Source of the DNA: Lachnospiraceae bacterium
GTDB lineage: Bacteria; Bacillota; Clostridia; Lachnospirales; Lachnospiraceae
Length of the DNA: 64,000 nt
Assembly (NCBI GenBank): GCA_017624855.1
Contig: JAGAMF010000008.1
Coordinates: 1 to 64,000 of the forward strand
Reading direction: 5' to 3'
In this document: positions 16,253-25,543 of the stretch, piece after piece
Layout: every line of letters starts with the position of its first letter
Position numbering within the stretch: position 1 is the first letter of the stretch
Program-made: the position numbers and the translations under genes
The notes under the pieces: model-generated
Database searches by the model: none
What the model was told of the DNA's origin: nothing
The model's input: the letters and a program-made list of their open reading frames with translations, nothing else

Positions 16253-18076
16253 TTAAATCAAGGGCATTGTTTCCCTTTTAAGCCACATACTCTCCTCTTT
16301 GGTAAGAAGCGGTGCAATTTTATCATATACCTCATTCTGATAATGTAACAACCAATCTATTTCCTTTTGTGTCATAGCTTTCAGGTCAATCAACTTCATA
16401 TCTACAGGCACATAAGTCAGGGGTTCAAAATGCAAAAACTCGCCATGCTCATTTTTATGGTAATTCCTGCACAACAGAATGTTCTCCATGCGGATACCGT
16501 ATTTTCCTTCCAGATAAATTCCGGGTTCATCCGATACCAACATCCCCGGCTCAATCGGTGCATCCTTACCGCTCACACTTGCTCTGGTACGGATTCCGTG
16601 AGGTCCTTCATGGACATTCAACATATAACCGATACCATGCCCCGTGCCGCATTTATAATCCATGCAGGCTTCCCATATAGGCTGTCTTGCAAGAATATCC
16701 AAATTAACCCCTGTACACCCCTTCATAAAAACAGCATTCTGCAACGCCAACATACCTCTTACAACCATGGTATAATGGGTGCGCATCTCCTCTGCGGGCT
16801 CACCGATGATTACCGTTCTTGTTACATCTGTGGTACCGCCGTCATACTGTCCACCGGAATCCAAAAGAAACAGATTCCCCTCTTCAATCATGGCGCAAGT
16901 ATCCTTCTTCGTTTCATAATGCATCATGGCAGCATTGGGGCCATAAGCGGATATGGTATTGAACGAAAGCCCTCTATTCTCCGGAATCTGTGCCCGCAAA
17001 GCATCCATTTTACATGCCGCATCGTACTCCGTAACCGTCCCCGGCTTTTGCCCGGACAACCAATACAGGAACTTACACACCGCCGCACTGTCTTTTATAT
17101 ATATCTCTTTCATCAACTGAATCTCAATTTCTGATTTTACGGCCTGTAACCTCTTCAAACCTCCGTCCGTATCGTTTACATACGCGCCTGCTCCATAAAT
17201 CAAATCAATTACATAGGCATTAAAACTTGAAAAATCGCCCATTACTTCTTTGCCACGAACATGCTCTCCAATTTCTTCATAAAAGCAATCATAATCCACC
17301 GGCTCAATATTGTTTTCAACAGCATATGCCTCCAATTCGGGAGTCACCGCCTCTTTTTTTACATATAAGAAAACCTTATCTTCCGTAACTATGACATAGG
17401 AATATGCCACGGGACAGTACGGGATATCTTCTCCGCGGATATTCAAAAGCCACATATTTGTATCCAATCCGGTGGATACAAATACCTGACATCCTTTTTC
17501 TTTCATAGCCATACGCAACATATGCAGTTTCATAAAAACAGGTATTCCTGCCAACGCTTCGGGCAATACACGAATTGGTTTCCCCGTAAAAGTTGCAGAG
17601 GCGGTCGCCTCTTGCGATTCTTTTAAAATATCCCCTGCCAAAGCAGCATCATAACAAAAAACGCACTCTTTGTTTCTACGGGTAAACGCCTTATTAATGT
17701 CTCTTCTTAGGTTCATGGACAAACATTTGCCGTCACAACCGATTATTGCATTATCATTCCCGCAATCTGCCACAAATTCAGGCAATGTATAAACACCCGG
17801 TTCACCCATTCGCATCAAAAGAATACCGCTATCCTCCAGCTCTTTCTCTGCCTGTATAAAATACCTGCCGTCCGTCCACAACCACGCAGAACTCTGTCCA
17901 ACCAACAAAGTGCCGTTAGACCCTGTAAAGCCGCTGAATGCACTTCTCAACTTAAAATAATCACACACATATTCGGAACCGTGAGGATCTGCATCCGCAA
18001 GAATGTAATAATCCGTCCCCGTTTCTTTTAATTTAGCTTGTAATGCACGAATGCGTTCTGCATATTTTGTACTCAT
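16253..18076 (-). CDS. Xaa-Pro aminopeptidase (aminopeptidase P, M24B), long form
   Basis: A cytosolic dimetal peptidase that removes an N-terminal residue preceding proline. The 607-residue, three-domain form resembles eukaryotic-type aminopeptidase P: two creatinase-like N-terminal domains (about 1-150 and 160-300) and a pita-bread catalytic domain (about 310-550). Metal ligands are visible as DSGGQYDGGTTDVTRT (two Asp), TGHGIGYMLNVHEGPHG (His), SDEPGIY (Glu) and GIRMEN (Glu). The ATG follows AAGGTG. It is monocistronic, divergent from the citrate synthase gene. Confidence 0.95.
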   Translation of the reverse strand: MSTKYAERIRALQAKLKETGTDYYILADADPHGSEYVCDYFKLRSAFSGFTGSNGTLLVGQSSAWLWTDGRYFIQAEKELEDSGILLMRMGEPGVYTLPEFVADCGNDNAIIGCDGKCLSMNLRRDINKAFTRRNKECVFCYDAALAGDILKESQEATASATFTGKPIRVLPEALAGIPVFMKLHMLRMAMKEKGCQVFVSTGLDTNMWLLNIRGEDIPYCPVAYSYVIVTEDKVFLYVKKEAVTPELEAYAVENNIEPVDYDCFYEEIGEHVRGKEVMGDFSSFNAYVIDLIYGAGAYVNDTDGGLKRLQAVKSEIEIQLMKEIYIKDSAAVCKFLYWLSGQKPGTVTEYDAACKMDALRAQIPENRGLSFNTISAYGPNAAMMHYETKKDTCAMIEEGNLFLLDSGGQYDGGTTDVTRTVIIGEPAEEMRTHYTMVVRGMLALQNAVFMKGCTGVNLDILARQPIWEACMDYKCGTGHGIGYMLNVHEGPHGIRTRASVSGKDAPIEPGMLVSDEPGIYLEGKYGIRMENILLCRNYHKNEHGEFLHFEPLTYVPVDMKLIDLKAMTQKEIDWLLHYQNEVYDKIAPLLTKEESMWLKRETMPLI

Positions 18077-18247
18077 ATTTTTTCACCTTTTTATATATTT
18101 TTACTCCGACGCATGGTAAACAACAAAAGTTAACTTCGCAAAGACTGTCAAATACCAAATTTATTTGTTGCTTTCATTTTATTCTAGCACAGAATATGTA
18201 CATTTTGTGTGCAAATTATTAAATTTTATATAATGGCAATTTTTGAC

Positions 18248-18277
18248 TTGTCATTGATGTTTTTTCCGTGATAATAT
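18248..18277 (+). promoter_or_regulatory. Promoter of the citrate synthase gene
   Basis: TTGTCA (18248-18253) followed after 16 bases by GATAAT (18270-18275), or after 18 bases by TAATAT with a TG extension. The leader to the start codon is about 50 bases. Confidence 0.55.
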
Positions 18278-18331
18278 ATATTTGTTGCATTTTATGTAAA
18301 CACTAGACAGACAAAGAAAGGTGGATAACAA

Positions 18332-19696
18332 ATGGAATACAATAAGTACTGTGAAATTACACCCGATATTATCCGTTTAGCAAATATGTGTGCTGAGAAT
18401 GGTGTCATCGACTCCGAACTCTTTACAAAATATGAAGTAAAACGTGGCTTAAGAGATTTAAACGGTAAAGGCGTTCTTGCCGGACTTACCCATATATCAG
18501 ACGTACGCGCAAATAAACTGGTAAACGGCGAACAGATTCCGACTCACGGCGAGCTTTTTTATCGCGGATACAATGTAAAAGACTTAGTAAACGGTTTTGC
18601 AGAAACAGACCGTTTTGGTTTCGAAGAAGTAACTTATCTTCTTCTCTTTGATAAATTACCTGATGCGAAAGAATTGGCAACCTTCAAAGAAATGCTTGCA
18701 GGTTATCGTACTCTGCCTACAAGTTTTGTACGTGACATTATCATGAAAGCCCCCAGCAAGGACATGATGAATACCTTGGCAAGAAGTGTTCTCACCCTCT
18801 ATTCTTATGATGACAGAGCGGATGATACTTCTCTTCCCAATGTATTAAGACAGTCTCTGCAATTAATCAGCATGTTCCCCATGCTCTCCATCTACGGATA
18901 CCATGCATATAATCACTATCACGACGGTAAAAGTATGTATATACATAATCCGAAGCCTGAATTATCTACTGCAGAAAATATTTTGCATATGTTAAGACCT
19001 GACAGTAAATATACTCCTTTGGAAGCACAGCTCTTAGACATTGCTTTGGTACTTCACATGGAGCACGGCGGCGGTAACAACTCTACCTTTACCACTCATG
19101 TAGTAACTTCCACATTAACCGATACCTACTCTGCTATTGCAGCAGCAATCGGTTCCTTAAAAGGTCCTCGTCACGGCGGTGCCAACATTAAGGTTGTTCA
19201 GATGTTTGAAGATATGAAGAAAGAAGTCAAAGACTGGAAAGACGAAGACGAAGTAAGTAATTACTTAAAGAAACTTCTTCACAAAGAAGCCTTTGATCAT
19301 GCCGGTTTGATTTACGGTGTAGGACATGCAATTTACTCAAAGTCCGACCCCCGTTCCGTTATTTTAAAACAGTATGTAGATGATTTATCTGCTGAAAAGG
19401 GACTTATGGCAGAGTTTGAGCTCTACTCTCTCGTAGAACGCCTTGCTCCTGAAATCATTGCTGCAGAGCGTAAGATGTACAAAGGTGTAAGCATCAATGT
19501 AGACTTCTATTCCGGTTTCATTTACAACATGCTCGGACTTCCTCACGAACTCTACACCCCCATGTTTGCCATGGCAAGAATCGTAGGTTGGTCCGCACAT
19601 CGTTTAGAAGAACTTGCAAACAACGGAAAGATTATCCGTCCTGCATACAAGCCTATTCACGACGACATGAGTTATATTCCTATCGAAAACAGATAA
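18332..19696 (+). CDS. Citrate/2-methylcitrate synthase
   Basis: Condenses oxaloacetate with acetyl-CoA to give citrate, the entry to the oxidative branch towards 2-oxoglutarate in anaerobes. At 454 residues it has the citrate synthase fold with the three conserved active-site blocks: EHGGGNNSTF, KGPRHGGAN and GVGHAIYSKSDPR. The C-terminal RIVGWSAHRLEE block contains the conserved Arg. The start has AAAGGTGG about 8 bases upstream. It is monocistronic with its own terminator; no aconitase or isocitrate dehydrogenase gene is adjacent. A 2-methylcitrate synthase activity cannot be excluded from sequence. Confidence 0.95.
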   Translation: MEYNKYCEITPDIIRLANMCAENGVIDSELFTKYEVKRGLRDLNGKGVLAGLTHISDVRANKLVNGEQIPTHGELFYRGYNVKDLVNGFAETDRFGFEEVTYLLLFDKLPDAKELATFKEMLAGYRTLPTSFVRDIIMKAPSKDMMNTLARSVLTLYSYDDRADDTSLPNVLRQSLQLISMFPMLSIYGYHAYNHYHDGKSMYIHNPKPELSTAENILHMLRPDSKYTPLEAQLLDIALVLHMEHGGGNNSTFTTHVVTSTLTDTYSAIAAAIGSLKGPRHGGANIKVVQMFEDMKKEVKDWKDEDEVSNYLKKLLHKEAFDHAGLIYGVGHAIYSKSDPRSVILKQYVDDLSAEKGLMAEFELYSLVERLAPEIIAAERKMYKGVSINVDFYSGFIYNMLGLPHELYTPMFAMARIVGWSAHRLEELANNGKIIRPAYKPIHDDMSYIPIENR

Positions 19697-19702
19697 TAAA
19701 AA

Positions 19703-19736
19703 CAGGGCACCCGATTTATCGGATGCCCTTTATTTT
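19703..19736. terminator. Bidirectional terminator between citrate synthase and the GGDEF gene
   Basis: AGGGCACCCGAT and ATCGGATGCCCT form a 12-bp stem with one mismatch, with A runs on the left and T runs on the right, between two convergent genes. Confidence 0.8.
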
Positions 19737-19743
19737 TACCGTT

Positions 19744-21099
19744 TTAATTATTTCTGGCTTCTACCTGCTTGATTGCATAGTCCAACTGAATTCCTTCGTA
19801 TTCATTCATTTCTTCCCATGTATCCAAAATACGCTGCACTACCTTCTCTGCATTTTCTTCGCTGGCACTCATAAGCAATACCACATACTGGAAACTACTG
19901 TACTGTGTCGTTACATCACCCTGTCGCAATGATACAATAATGGCACGCTCCAGCTCTTTCATTGCTTTGTGGAGAATTTCAGGAGTTACGCCCATACTTT
20001 TAATATAGTTCAGGGTAAAAAGTGCCATCTGCACAGTCTGACCGGTTCTGCCGATGCCTCGCGATACAAAATGATAAATATGCTTAAAACCTTCATATTC
20101 CACTCTGTATGCGCCTTCAGCCTCATTGCGTTCTGCAACAAACTGCTCTAACTTCTCCATATCCACATTTTTATTTTCAGTTTCGGAAACTTCCTCTTCT
20201 TCCTTTTCCTCACGCTGATAGAAAAAGTGGAAATCATTTTTACCGTTCTGTTTTACGAAATACAGCGCCTTATCGGCTTTTGTATATAAGCTGAGATAAT
20301 CGTATCCGTCCACAGGAACCTGCGCAATACCCATAGACACGGTTACGATATCTTTATTATTGATCACATCCGCAATATCTTCTTCCAACTGATGAATAAT
20401 CATTTCACAGTATTCCACAATTTCTTCTTCGGAATAATCACCTTTTAAGAAAACTGCAAATTCGTCTCCGCCTATTCTTGCTGCAATATCTCTGGGACCG
20501 ACACTGTTTTTTAATATCTTGCCTGCGCACTCCAAAACCGCGTCACCCATAATATGGCCATAGGTATCATTTACCTGCTTAAAGTTATCAATATCCATAA
20601 TGATAAAAACAGCCTTCTGACCGGTTTCATCAAGATAGCGTTCCACTTCATCTTCCAACTGCTTACGGTTCCACAGACCGGTTAAAACATCTTTTCTCGC
20701 ACTGATGGACAGATTCTTACGCAAGTCTTCAATCTGAAGAATTTTATCGATTCTGCTCAGCATAACTCCGGGTTCAAAAGGTTTTAAAATAAAATCCATT
20801 GCCCCCATCTTAAGTCCTTTTATTTCACTCTCACGCTGATCGTCTACCGTCAAAAATACAACCGGAATATTGGCAGTGGCGGGATTTGCCTTAATTATCT
20901 CCAAAGTCTGATATCCGTCCATTTCCGGCATACGGATATCAAGCAAAATCAAATCCGGCTTTACCTTTTGAAGAAACTGAATTGCCTGCTCTCCCGACTT
21001 CGCCATAGACAGCTTATAGTGCCCCTGCAACACTTCGGCCGCAAGTTTTAAATTTGTAGTAACATCGTCCACAATTAAAATATGTTTCGTTTTTTCCAT
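19744..21099 (-). CDS. Response regulator with GGDEF domain (diguanylate cyclase)
   Basis: A 451-residue receiver-GGDEF protein. The receiver (about 5-120) has the acidic pair at residues 11-12, phosphoacceptor Asp54 in LLDIRMPEMDG and Lys in LKPFEP. The GGDEF domain (about 130-295) has an intact GGDEF motif, so c-di-GMP synthesis is expected. I do not see an RxxD inhibitory site five residues before it. A further roughly 125-residue C-terminal region (after a Glu-rich linker) has no family I recognise. The start at 21099 is chosen because GGAGAA lies 5 bases upstream; it is 13 bases after thrC, so both are probably co-transcribed. No histidine kinase is nearby. Confidence 0.9.
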   Translation of the reverse strand: MEKTKHILIVDDVTTNLKLAAEVLQGHYKLSMAKSGEQAIQFLQKVKPDLILLDIRMPEMDGYQTLEIIKANPATANIPVVFLTVDDQRESEIKGLKMGAMDFILKPFEPGVMLSRIDKILQIEDLRKNLSISARKDVLTGLWNRKQLEDEVERYLDETGQKAVFIIMDIDNFKQVNDTYGHIMGDAVLECAGKILKNSVGPRDIAARIGGDEFAVFLKGDYSEEEIVEYCEMIIHQLEEDIADVINNKDIVTVSMGIAQVPVDGYDYLSLYTKADKALYFVKQNGKNDFHFFYQREEKEEEEVSETENKNVDMEKLEQFVAERNEAEGAYRVEYEGFKHIYHFVSRGIGRTGQTVQMALFTLNYIKSMGVTPEILHKAMKELERAIIVSLRQGDVTTQYSSFQYVVLLMSASEENAEKVVQRILDTWEEMNEYEGIQLDYAIKQVEARNN

Positions 21100-21112
21100 G
21101 AACTTCTCCATT

Positions 21113-22600
21113 TTACAGATTTAAGAACTTCTTAACCTGTGCTTTCATGTCTTCTTTATCGCATACGGTATCATGCATAATTTCGGCATTTCTGATTTCT
21201 TCGATTGCATTGGGAACTTTTACATTGGCAATCTTGGAAAGTTTGTCAATCAATTCAAAATCCGTCTTATCGTCAATAGCGCCTTCTACTGCTTCCATAA
21301 CACTTCTGGTAAACTTAAAAGGACTTGCTGTTGATACGATTACCATGGGAGTGTCATCTCCGCTGTCTTTCTTATACTTTTCATAAACAGTGGTTGCAAC
21401 CGCTGTATGAGTATCGATTACATAACCTGTTCTCTCGTATACATCGCGAATAGTTTTGGCAACCTCCGCCTCGCCTGCATATCCGCCGATAAAGTCATCC
21501 AAACGGCTCTTCATATCTTCCGTAATGGTGTATTTACCTTCCGAAAGCAATGACTGCATAAAACCACGGTTCTTATCCGCATCACTGCCAGCAATCAGAT
21601 AAATCAGTCTCTCAAGGTTACTTGAAATTAAAATATCCATAGACGGCGAACTTGTAAGAATAAATTCACGATTTCTGTCATAACATCCGGTGGCAAAGAA
21701 ATCAAACAATACTTTGTTTTCATTGGATGCACAAATCAATTTACCGATGGGCACACCAATCTGCTTTGCATAATATCCCGCAAGGATATTTCCGAAATTA
21801 CCGGTAGGTACGGTTACATTGATTGTATCACCGGCTTTAATTCTGCCTTCTTTTACCAATTTGGCATATGCATATACATAATAAACAACCTGAGGTACCA
21901 AACGGCCGATATTGATAGAGTTTGCAGAGGAGAATTGGAAACCTGCTTCTGCCAGTTCTTCTGCCAATGCCTTATCACCGAAAATATTCTTTACACCGGT
22001 CTGTGCATCGTCAAAGTTACCGGTAATACCGATTACCTTAACATTATCACCCTTCTGGGTTACCATCTGCTTCTCCTGAATGGCAGAAACACCGTTTTTA
22101 GGATAAAATACTACGATTCTTGTGCCTTCCACACCTGCAAAACCGGCCAAAGCGGCTTTACCGGTATCTCCGGAAGTTGCGGTAAGAATTACAATTTCCT
22201 GATTTACATTATTTTTCTTAGCCGCTGTTGTCATTAAATGCGGTAAAATGGACAATGCCATATCCTTAAAAGCTATTGTTGCACCGTGGAACAACTCCAA
22301 ATAATAGGTTCCGTCCACTTCTGCCAAAGGCGCAATTTCCTCCGTATCAAACTTAGCATCATATGCCTTATTGATACAATTTTTCAACTCTTCCTCGGTA
22401 AAATCCGATAAGAAAAGCTTCATAACCTCATATGCCAATTCTTTATAGTCCAATGCGGAACATTCTTCCAACGTTTTCTCCAATTTTGGAAAATGATCCG
22501 GTACAAAAAGACCTCCGTCCTCCGCAAGTCCTTTAATAATTGCCCAAGAAGCACTTACTTTTTCTTTACCGCCTCTTGAACTGCTGTACTGTACATTCAT
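21113..22600 (-). CDS. thrC: Threonine synthase
   Basis: A pyridoxal-phosphate enzyme converting O-phosphohomoserine to threonine. The 495-residue product matches the longer threonine synthase class. The PLP-lysine motif is in HGATIAFKDMALSILP, and the phosphate-binding loop is TATSGDTGKAAL; VPTGNFGNILAGY is also typical. I start at 22600 (MNVQYSSSRGG) because GGAG lies just upstream; the longer frame to 22648 would begin in the leader. Two tandem promoters precede it. A GGDEF regulator follows 13 bases downstream, an unexpected partner for an amino acid gene. Confidence 0.97.
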   Translation of the reverse strand: MNVQYSSSRGGKEKVSASWAIIKGLAEDGGLFVPDHFPKLEKTLEECSALDYKELAYEVMKLFLSDFTEEELKNCINKAYDAKFDTEEIAPLAEVDGTYYLELFHGATIAFKDMALSILPHLMTTAAKKNNVNQEIVILTATSGDTGKAALAGFAGVEGTRIVVFYPKNGVSAIQEKQMVTQKGDNVKVIGITGNFDDAQTGVKNIFGDKALAEELAEAGFQFSSANSINIGRLVPQVVYYVYAYAKLVKEGRIKAGDTINVTVPTGNFGNILAGYYAKQIGVPIGKLICASNENKVLFDFFATGCYDRNREFILTSSPSMDILISSNLERLIYLIAGSDADKNRGFMQSLLSEGKYTITEDMKSRLDDFIGGYAGEAEVAKTIRDVYERTGYVIDTHTAVATTVYEKYKKDSGDDTPMVIVSTASPFKFTRSVMEAVEGAIDDKTDFELIDKLSKIANVKVPNAIEEIRNAEIMHDTVCDKEDMKAQVKKFLNL

Positions 22601-22635
22601 ATTTTTCTCCATTCCGTGCAATCTGACATTTGAGC

Positions 22636-22694
22636 AGACTACACCCAACTTACATTATTGTCAATATTATATCACAGACTTTTTTTATATGCAA
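22636..22694 (-). promoter_or_regulatory. Tandem promoters of thrC
   Basis: On the minus strand P1 is TTGCAT (22689-22694), 17 bases, TATAAT (22666-22671) with a TG extension. P2 is TTGACA (22659-22664), 17 bases, TAGTCT (22636-22641). The P2 -35 box directly follows the P1 -10 box. Confidence 0.65.
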
Positions 22695-22698
22695 TTCC

Positions 22699-23331
22699 TC
22701 AACGATAAAACTCATGCCCTCCATGACTTACCACTTTTTCCAATGCAGTGTCGAACCATAACATATTATTTGCATCCGCATACTCTCTGGCAGCAAAAAA
22801 CAATGCACCTTGGGAGTAATCCTCTCCTGCCAAAGCCGCATCTACCGCCTCTATGGTATCTTCATCCGGAACTGCCGTTTCCAAGCTTCCGTTCGCCACG
22901 GGAGAAAACTGGGTCACCCCCTCATCCTGCTGATAAACCACCGCTTCTACCGTATCGGGAAAGGCTTCGTCCCTCACCCGATTCAGCACAACATTGGCCA
23001 CAAGAATTTTACCGATTCTATCCTCACTTCCTGCCTCCGCTTCCACAATTTTATATAAAATCATTTTATCGTCTTCATCCAAAACAAATACATCCTCTTT
23101 TTCCAGGGACTGTATTTCCAGCACCGGACAATTCCCCGTAATATTGCTGTCTACTTTCATCACTTCCTTAGTAACAACCCATACTTCCGGTATCCTTACC
23201 CTCACATTCGCTCTATGCTCCTCATTATATATAGCCAAACCCAGCAATAACTGCCGGCTTTCTTCAGTATAAACCGCCATACCGAACAATAAGCTTACCG
23301 CCAATAGAATCATCGCGTATCTTTTATACAT
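22699..23331 (-). CDS. SleB-type cell wall hydrolase (Hydrolase_2)
   Basis: A secreted or membrane-anchored protein of 210 residues. An N-terminal hydrophobic segment is followed by a linker and, from about residue 95 on, a SleB/Hydrolase_2 domain: VEAEAGSEDRIGKILVANVV with the catalytic-type Glu, then NRVRDEAFPDTVEAVVYQ and QFSPVANG. Family members are spore-cortex lytic transglycosylases used in germination, or vegetative wall hydrolases. There is no peptidoglycan-binding domain. I start at 23331 behind GGAGG rather than at the upstream TTG. It is divergent from the AP2-type gene. Confidence 0.88.
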   Translation of the reverse strand: MYKRYAMILLAVSLLFGMAVYTEESRQLLLGLAIYNEEHRANVRVRIPEVWVVTKEVMKVDSNITGNCPVLEIQSLEKEDVFVLDEDDKMILYKIVEAEAGSEDRIGKILVANVVLNRVRDEAFPDTVEAVVYQQDEGVTQFSPVANGSLETAVPDEDTIEAVDAALAGEDYSQGALFFAAREYADANNMLWFDTALEKVVSHGGHEFYR

Positions 23332-23453
23332 AAAACCTCCGCGCAATTTATGCTTGTACCTTTTTACACATCTGTATCATTTTATGCAGAATACAAGCTA
23401 AAAATTACCAAATGACAAAACTATTGTTTTTCGACTTTTTACGCAGAAAGAAT

Positions 23454-23459
23454 TATGAT
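23454..23459 (+). promoter_or_regulatory. -10 box of the AP2-type gene (near-leaderless transcript)
   Basis: TATGAT (23454-23459), with TCGACT 17 bases upstream (23431-23436). A second TATGAT overlaps at 23459-23464. Either would place the transcript start 0-5 bases before the ATG at 23471, where no Shine-Dalgarno sequence is seen. Confidence 0.45.
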
Positions 23460-23470
23460 ATGATAGTTTT

Positions 23471-24265
23471 ATGGAAAAGAAAAATACCGGCGTATATACC
23501 GCCCGCAAAAAAGACAACTCCATATATTACCGTGCATCCCTTACTCACAAAGGCAAACACATCAGTCTCGGCAGTTATAACACCTTAGAAGCTGCTAACG
23601 CGTGTTACCTGCTGGCACGGGATATTTTAGATCAAAAAGAAACGGTTTTGGAAGACTATCCTCAGGATTGCCCCATCGGTTTTGACAAATGGGTCATTCT
23701 TCACAACCTTCGGGACAACGGATTATATTTTTCCACTCCCATTTACCTTCGTCCCAGCTTTTTTCTGTATTATTTATCCCAGGATTGCATTTTAAAATTT
23801 GACAAGGATGATTTATTTTACTACTCTTCCCATAAAATTATGGCGCGGGGAAATCATCTCTTTGTTTCGGATTACGGCATGCAGGTAAACATATTAAACC
23901 GCTACGGCATCATGAATTACGCCGTTCCCGGAAGAGATTATCATTTTATAAACAAAGACGAACATGACTTCCGCTATGCAAATATCAACATTGTAAACCG
24001 CTATCACGGCGTAAGCGAACAGCCCGGACTTCATAAGCCCTTATACCTGACTCGCATTCACATAAAAGGAATTGTAAAAGTCGGTAGCTATTCCACCGAA
24101 ACGGAAGCCGCCATTGCATATAACAAAGCCATTGATATTTTAAACAAAAAGGGAAGTAAGAAGCAGTATATGCAGAATTTTATAGAAGATATTTCTCCAA
24201 AAGAATATGCGGAGATTTATTCCTCCTTGGAAATCAATCCCCGCATTTATGAATATAAATTATAA
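23471..24265 (+). CDS. AP2-domain DNA-binding protein, HNH endonuclease-like remnant
   Basis: A 264-residue protein with two AP2-like modules: residues about 5-52 (YYRASLTHKGKHISLGSYNT, then a helix) and about 180-235 (RIHIKGIVKVGSYSTETEAA). Between them, DYHFINKDEHDFRYANINIV aligns by eye with the HNH homing-endonuclease core, which in active enzymes reads like H-I-(D/N)-G-D-x-x-(D)NR-x-x-N-L; here the catalytic Asn is Phe and the final His is absent. It therefore looks like a nuclease-dead, domesticated homing-endonuclease relative kept as a DNA-binding protein. It has no nearby phage or intron genes. Target unknown. Confidence 0.65.
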   Translation: MEKKNTGVYTARKKDNSIYYRASLTHKGKHISLGSYNTLEAANACYLLARDILDQKETVLEDYPQDCPIGFDKWVILHNLRDNGLYFSTPIYLRPSFFLYYLSQDCILKFDKDDLFYYSSHKIMARGNHLFVSDYGMQVNILNRYGIMNYAVPGRDYHFINKDEHDFRYANINIVNRYHGVSEQPGLHKPLYLTRIHIKGIVKVGSYSTETEAAIAYNKAIDILNKKGSKKQYMQNFIEDISPKEYAEIYSSLEINPRIYEYKL

Positions 24266-24277
24266 AATTATGTTAAC

Positions 24278-25363
24278 CTATTTTATGGTATAATCAATAA
24301 AACAGATATACAAAGGAACCTGACCGGAAACACCGTCTACGGTTCCTTTTTGTGTGTATTGCCACATGTAAAACCGATAAGGATAATCCGGCAAATCCGC
24401 CTCTTGATTTAAACATACATCATAATTGGAAAGCGCCGCATAATTAATATCCGCAAACATCCATTCTTTGTTGCCGGATAACATTACATTATATCCTTCC
24501 GCCTCCACAGCCTCCAAAAAGGCCTTGGTGATCTGTGTTTTATCTTCTTTTGTCAGTTCATCGATTCTGGCCGTATCATTTAATACATGCTCCATTTCAA
24601 ATACCACAGGATACTTAATATCGTAATCCGCAAGATATTCCAAAACAAAAGCAGCTTCCTCTTTTGCTTCGTCTACGGTAATGGCCTGTGAACTGAAAGA
24701 GACCCCAACTTCAAGACCGGCGTCTGTTGCCCTTTTTATATTGTCCTGAAAATAATCGTCCAAAGTAAGCTGTCCCGTACTGTAACCTCTGGAACCCAAC
24801 TTAATAATCACAAAATCGATACCGTCTTTTTTTACCTCATTGTAATCAATATATCCCTGGTATTTGGATACATCGATTCCTGCATAGGAGGCTTTGTTTC
24901 CATCGGTAAAATATGCCATTCTGCCGTTCCCAAGCACAAATCCGGCATCATCATATTCATTCTGGGGTAAGTACTTACTAATGCTGTACCACTTCTCCGT
25001 ACCGTCCGCCATGGTTACCAAAGTCTTTGTGCCGCCTTCGCTGGGATCGTCTTCCGACGGTTCCTGAGAAATCGTTTCCGACACCGTTTCACTCACTTCT
25101 TCCTCTGAAGGATAATCGTCCCATATATCCAAATCATCGGAAACCAAAGTACTTCCGCTGATTACGGAATCGGAAGCAGTTTGAGACGACTGTTCCGGTC
25201 TGTTTCCCTGACCCGGCTCTTTTTCAAATAAAGTCTCTCTGTTTACAAATAAAACAACTCCCAAAACAATTAAAAGGAATAAGCTTACTCCCACCACAGA
25301 GGTTAACATAAAACTTGTCCCTTTTGCAGAACTCTCTTCTTCGTAGTTATTTTCCAATCGCAT
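24278..25363 (-). CDS. Glycoside hydrolase family 25 lysozyme, membrane anchored
   Basis: A peptidoglycan muramidase. The 361-residue product has a short cytosolic N-terminus, a single membrane helix (about residues 18-40, TSVVGVSLFLLIVLGVVLFV), a Ser/Glu-rich linker, and from about 155 a GH25 barrel: YAGIDVSKYQGYID with the conserved Asp, FVIIKLGSRGYS, and YPVVFEMEHV with the catalytic-region acids. I prefer the start at 25363 (AGGAG 7 bases upstream) to the ATG at 25393. The 3' end contains a terminator-like hairpin that serves the convergent AP2-type gene. Confidence 0.9.
   Translation of the reverse strand: MRLENNYEEESSAKGTSFMLTSVVGVSLFLLIVLGVVLFVNRETLFEKEPGQGNRPEQSSQTASDSVISGSTLVSDDLDIWDDYPSEEEVSETVSETISQEPSEDDPSEGGTKTLVTMADGTEKWYSISKYLPQNEYDDAGFVLGNGRMAYFTDGNKASYAGIDVSKYQGYIDYNEVKKDGIDFVIIKLGSRGYSTGQLTLDDYFQDNIKRATDAGLEVGVSFSSQAITVDEAKEEAAFVLEYLADYDIKYPVVFEMEHVLNDTARIDELTKEDKTQITKAFLEAVEAEGYNVMLSGNKEWMFADINYAALSNYDVCLNQEADLPDYPYRFYMWQYTQKGTVDGVSGQVPLYICFIDYTIK
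24312..24353 (+). terminator. Terminator of the AP2-type gene, inside the GH25 coding region
   Basis: On the plus strand AAAGGAACC, a 20-base loop, then GGTTCCTTTTTGTG: a 9-bp stem with a T run, about 50 bases past the AP2-type stop and inside the last codons of the opposite-strand lysozyme gene. Confidence 0.55.
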
Positions 25364-25420
25364 TTTTATCTCCTGCAAATGTTCTTTATACATCGTATTC
25401 CTAACTTTTATATCATTTTA

Positions 25421-25449
25421 ATCATAATATAATTCTATGTTTTTCTCAA
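25421..25449 (-). promoter_or_regulatory. Promoter of the GH25 lysozyme gene
   Basis: On the minus strand TTGAGA (25444-25449), 17 bases, then TATGAT (25421-25426). Confidence 0.65.
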
Positions 25450-25543
25450 CCTTCAAAAATAAAATAATTCCGCGCTATTCCATGTCTTACTTTTGTTATA
25501 TAATAAAAGTAAAATAAGACACATAAATGTAAGGAAATTTTAT

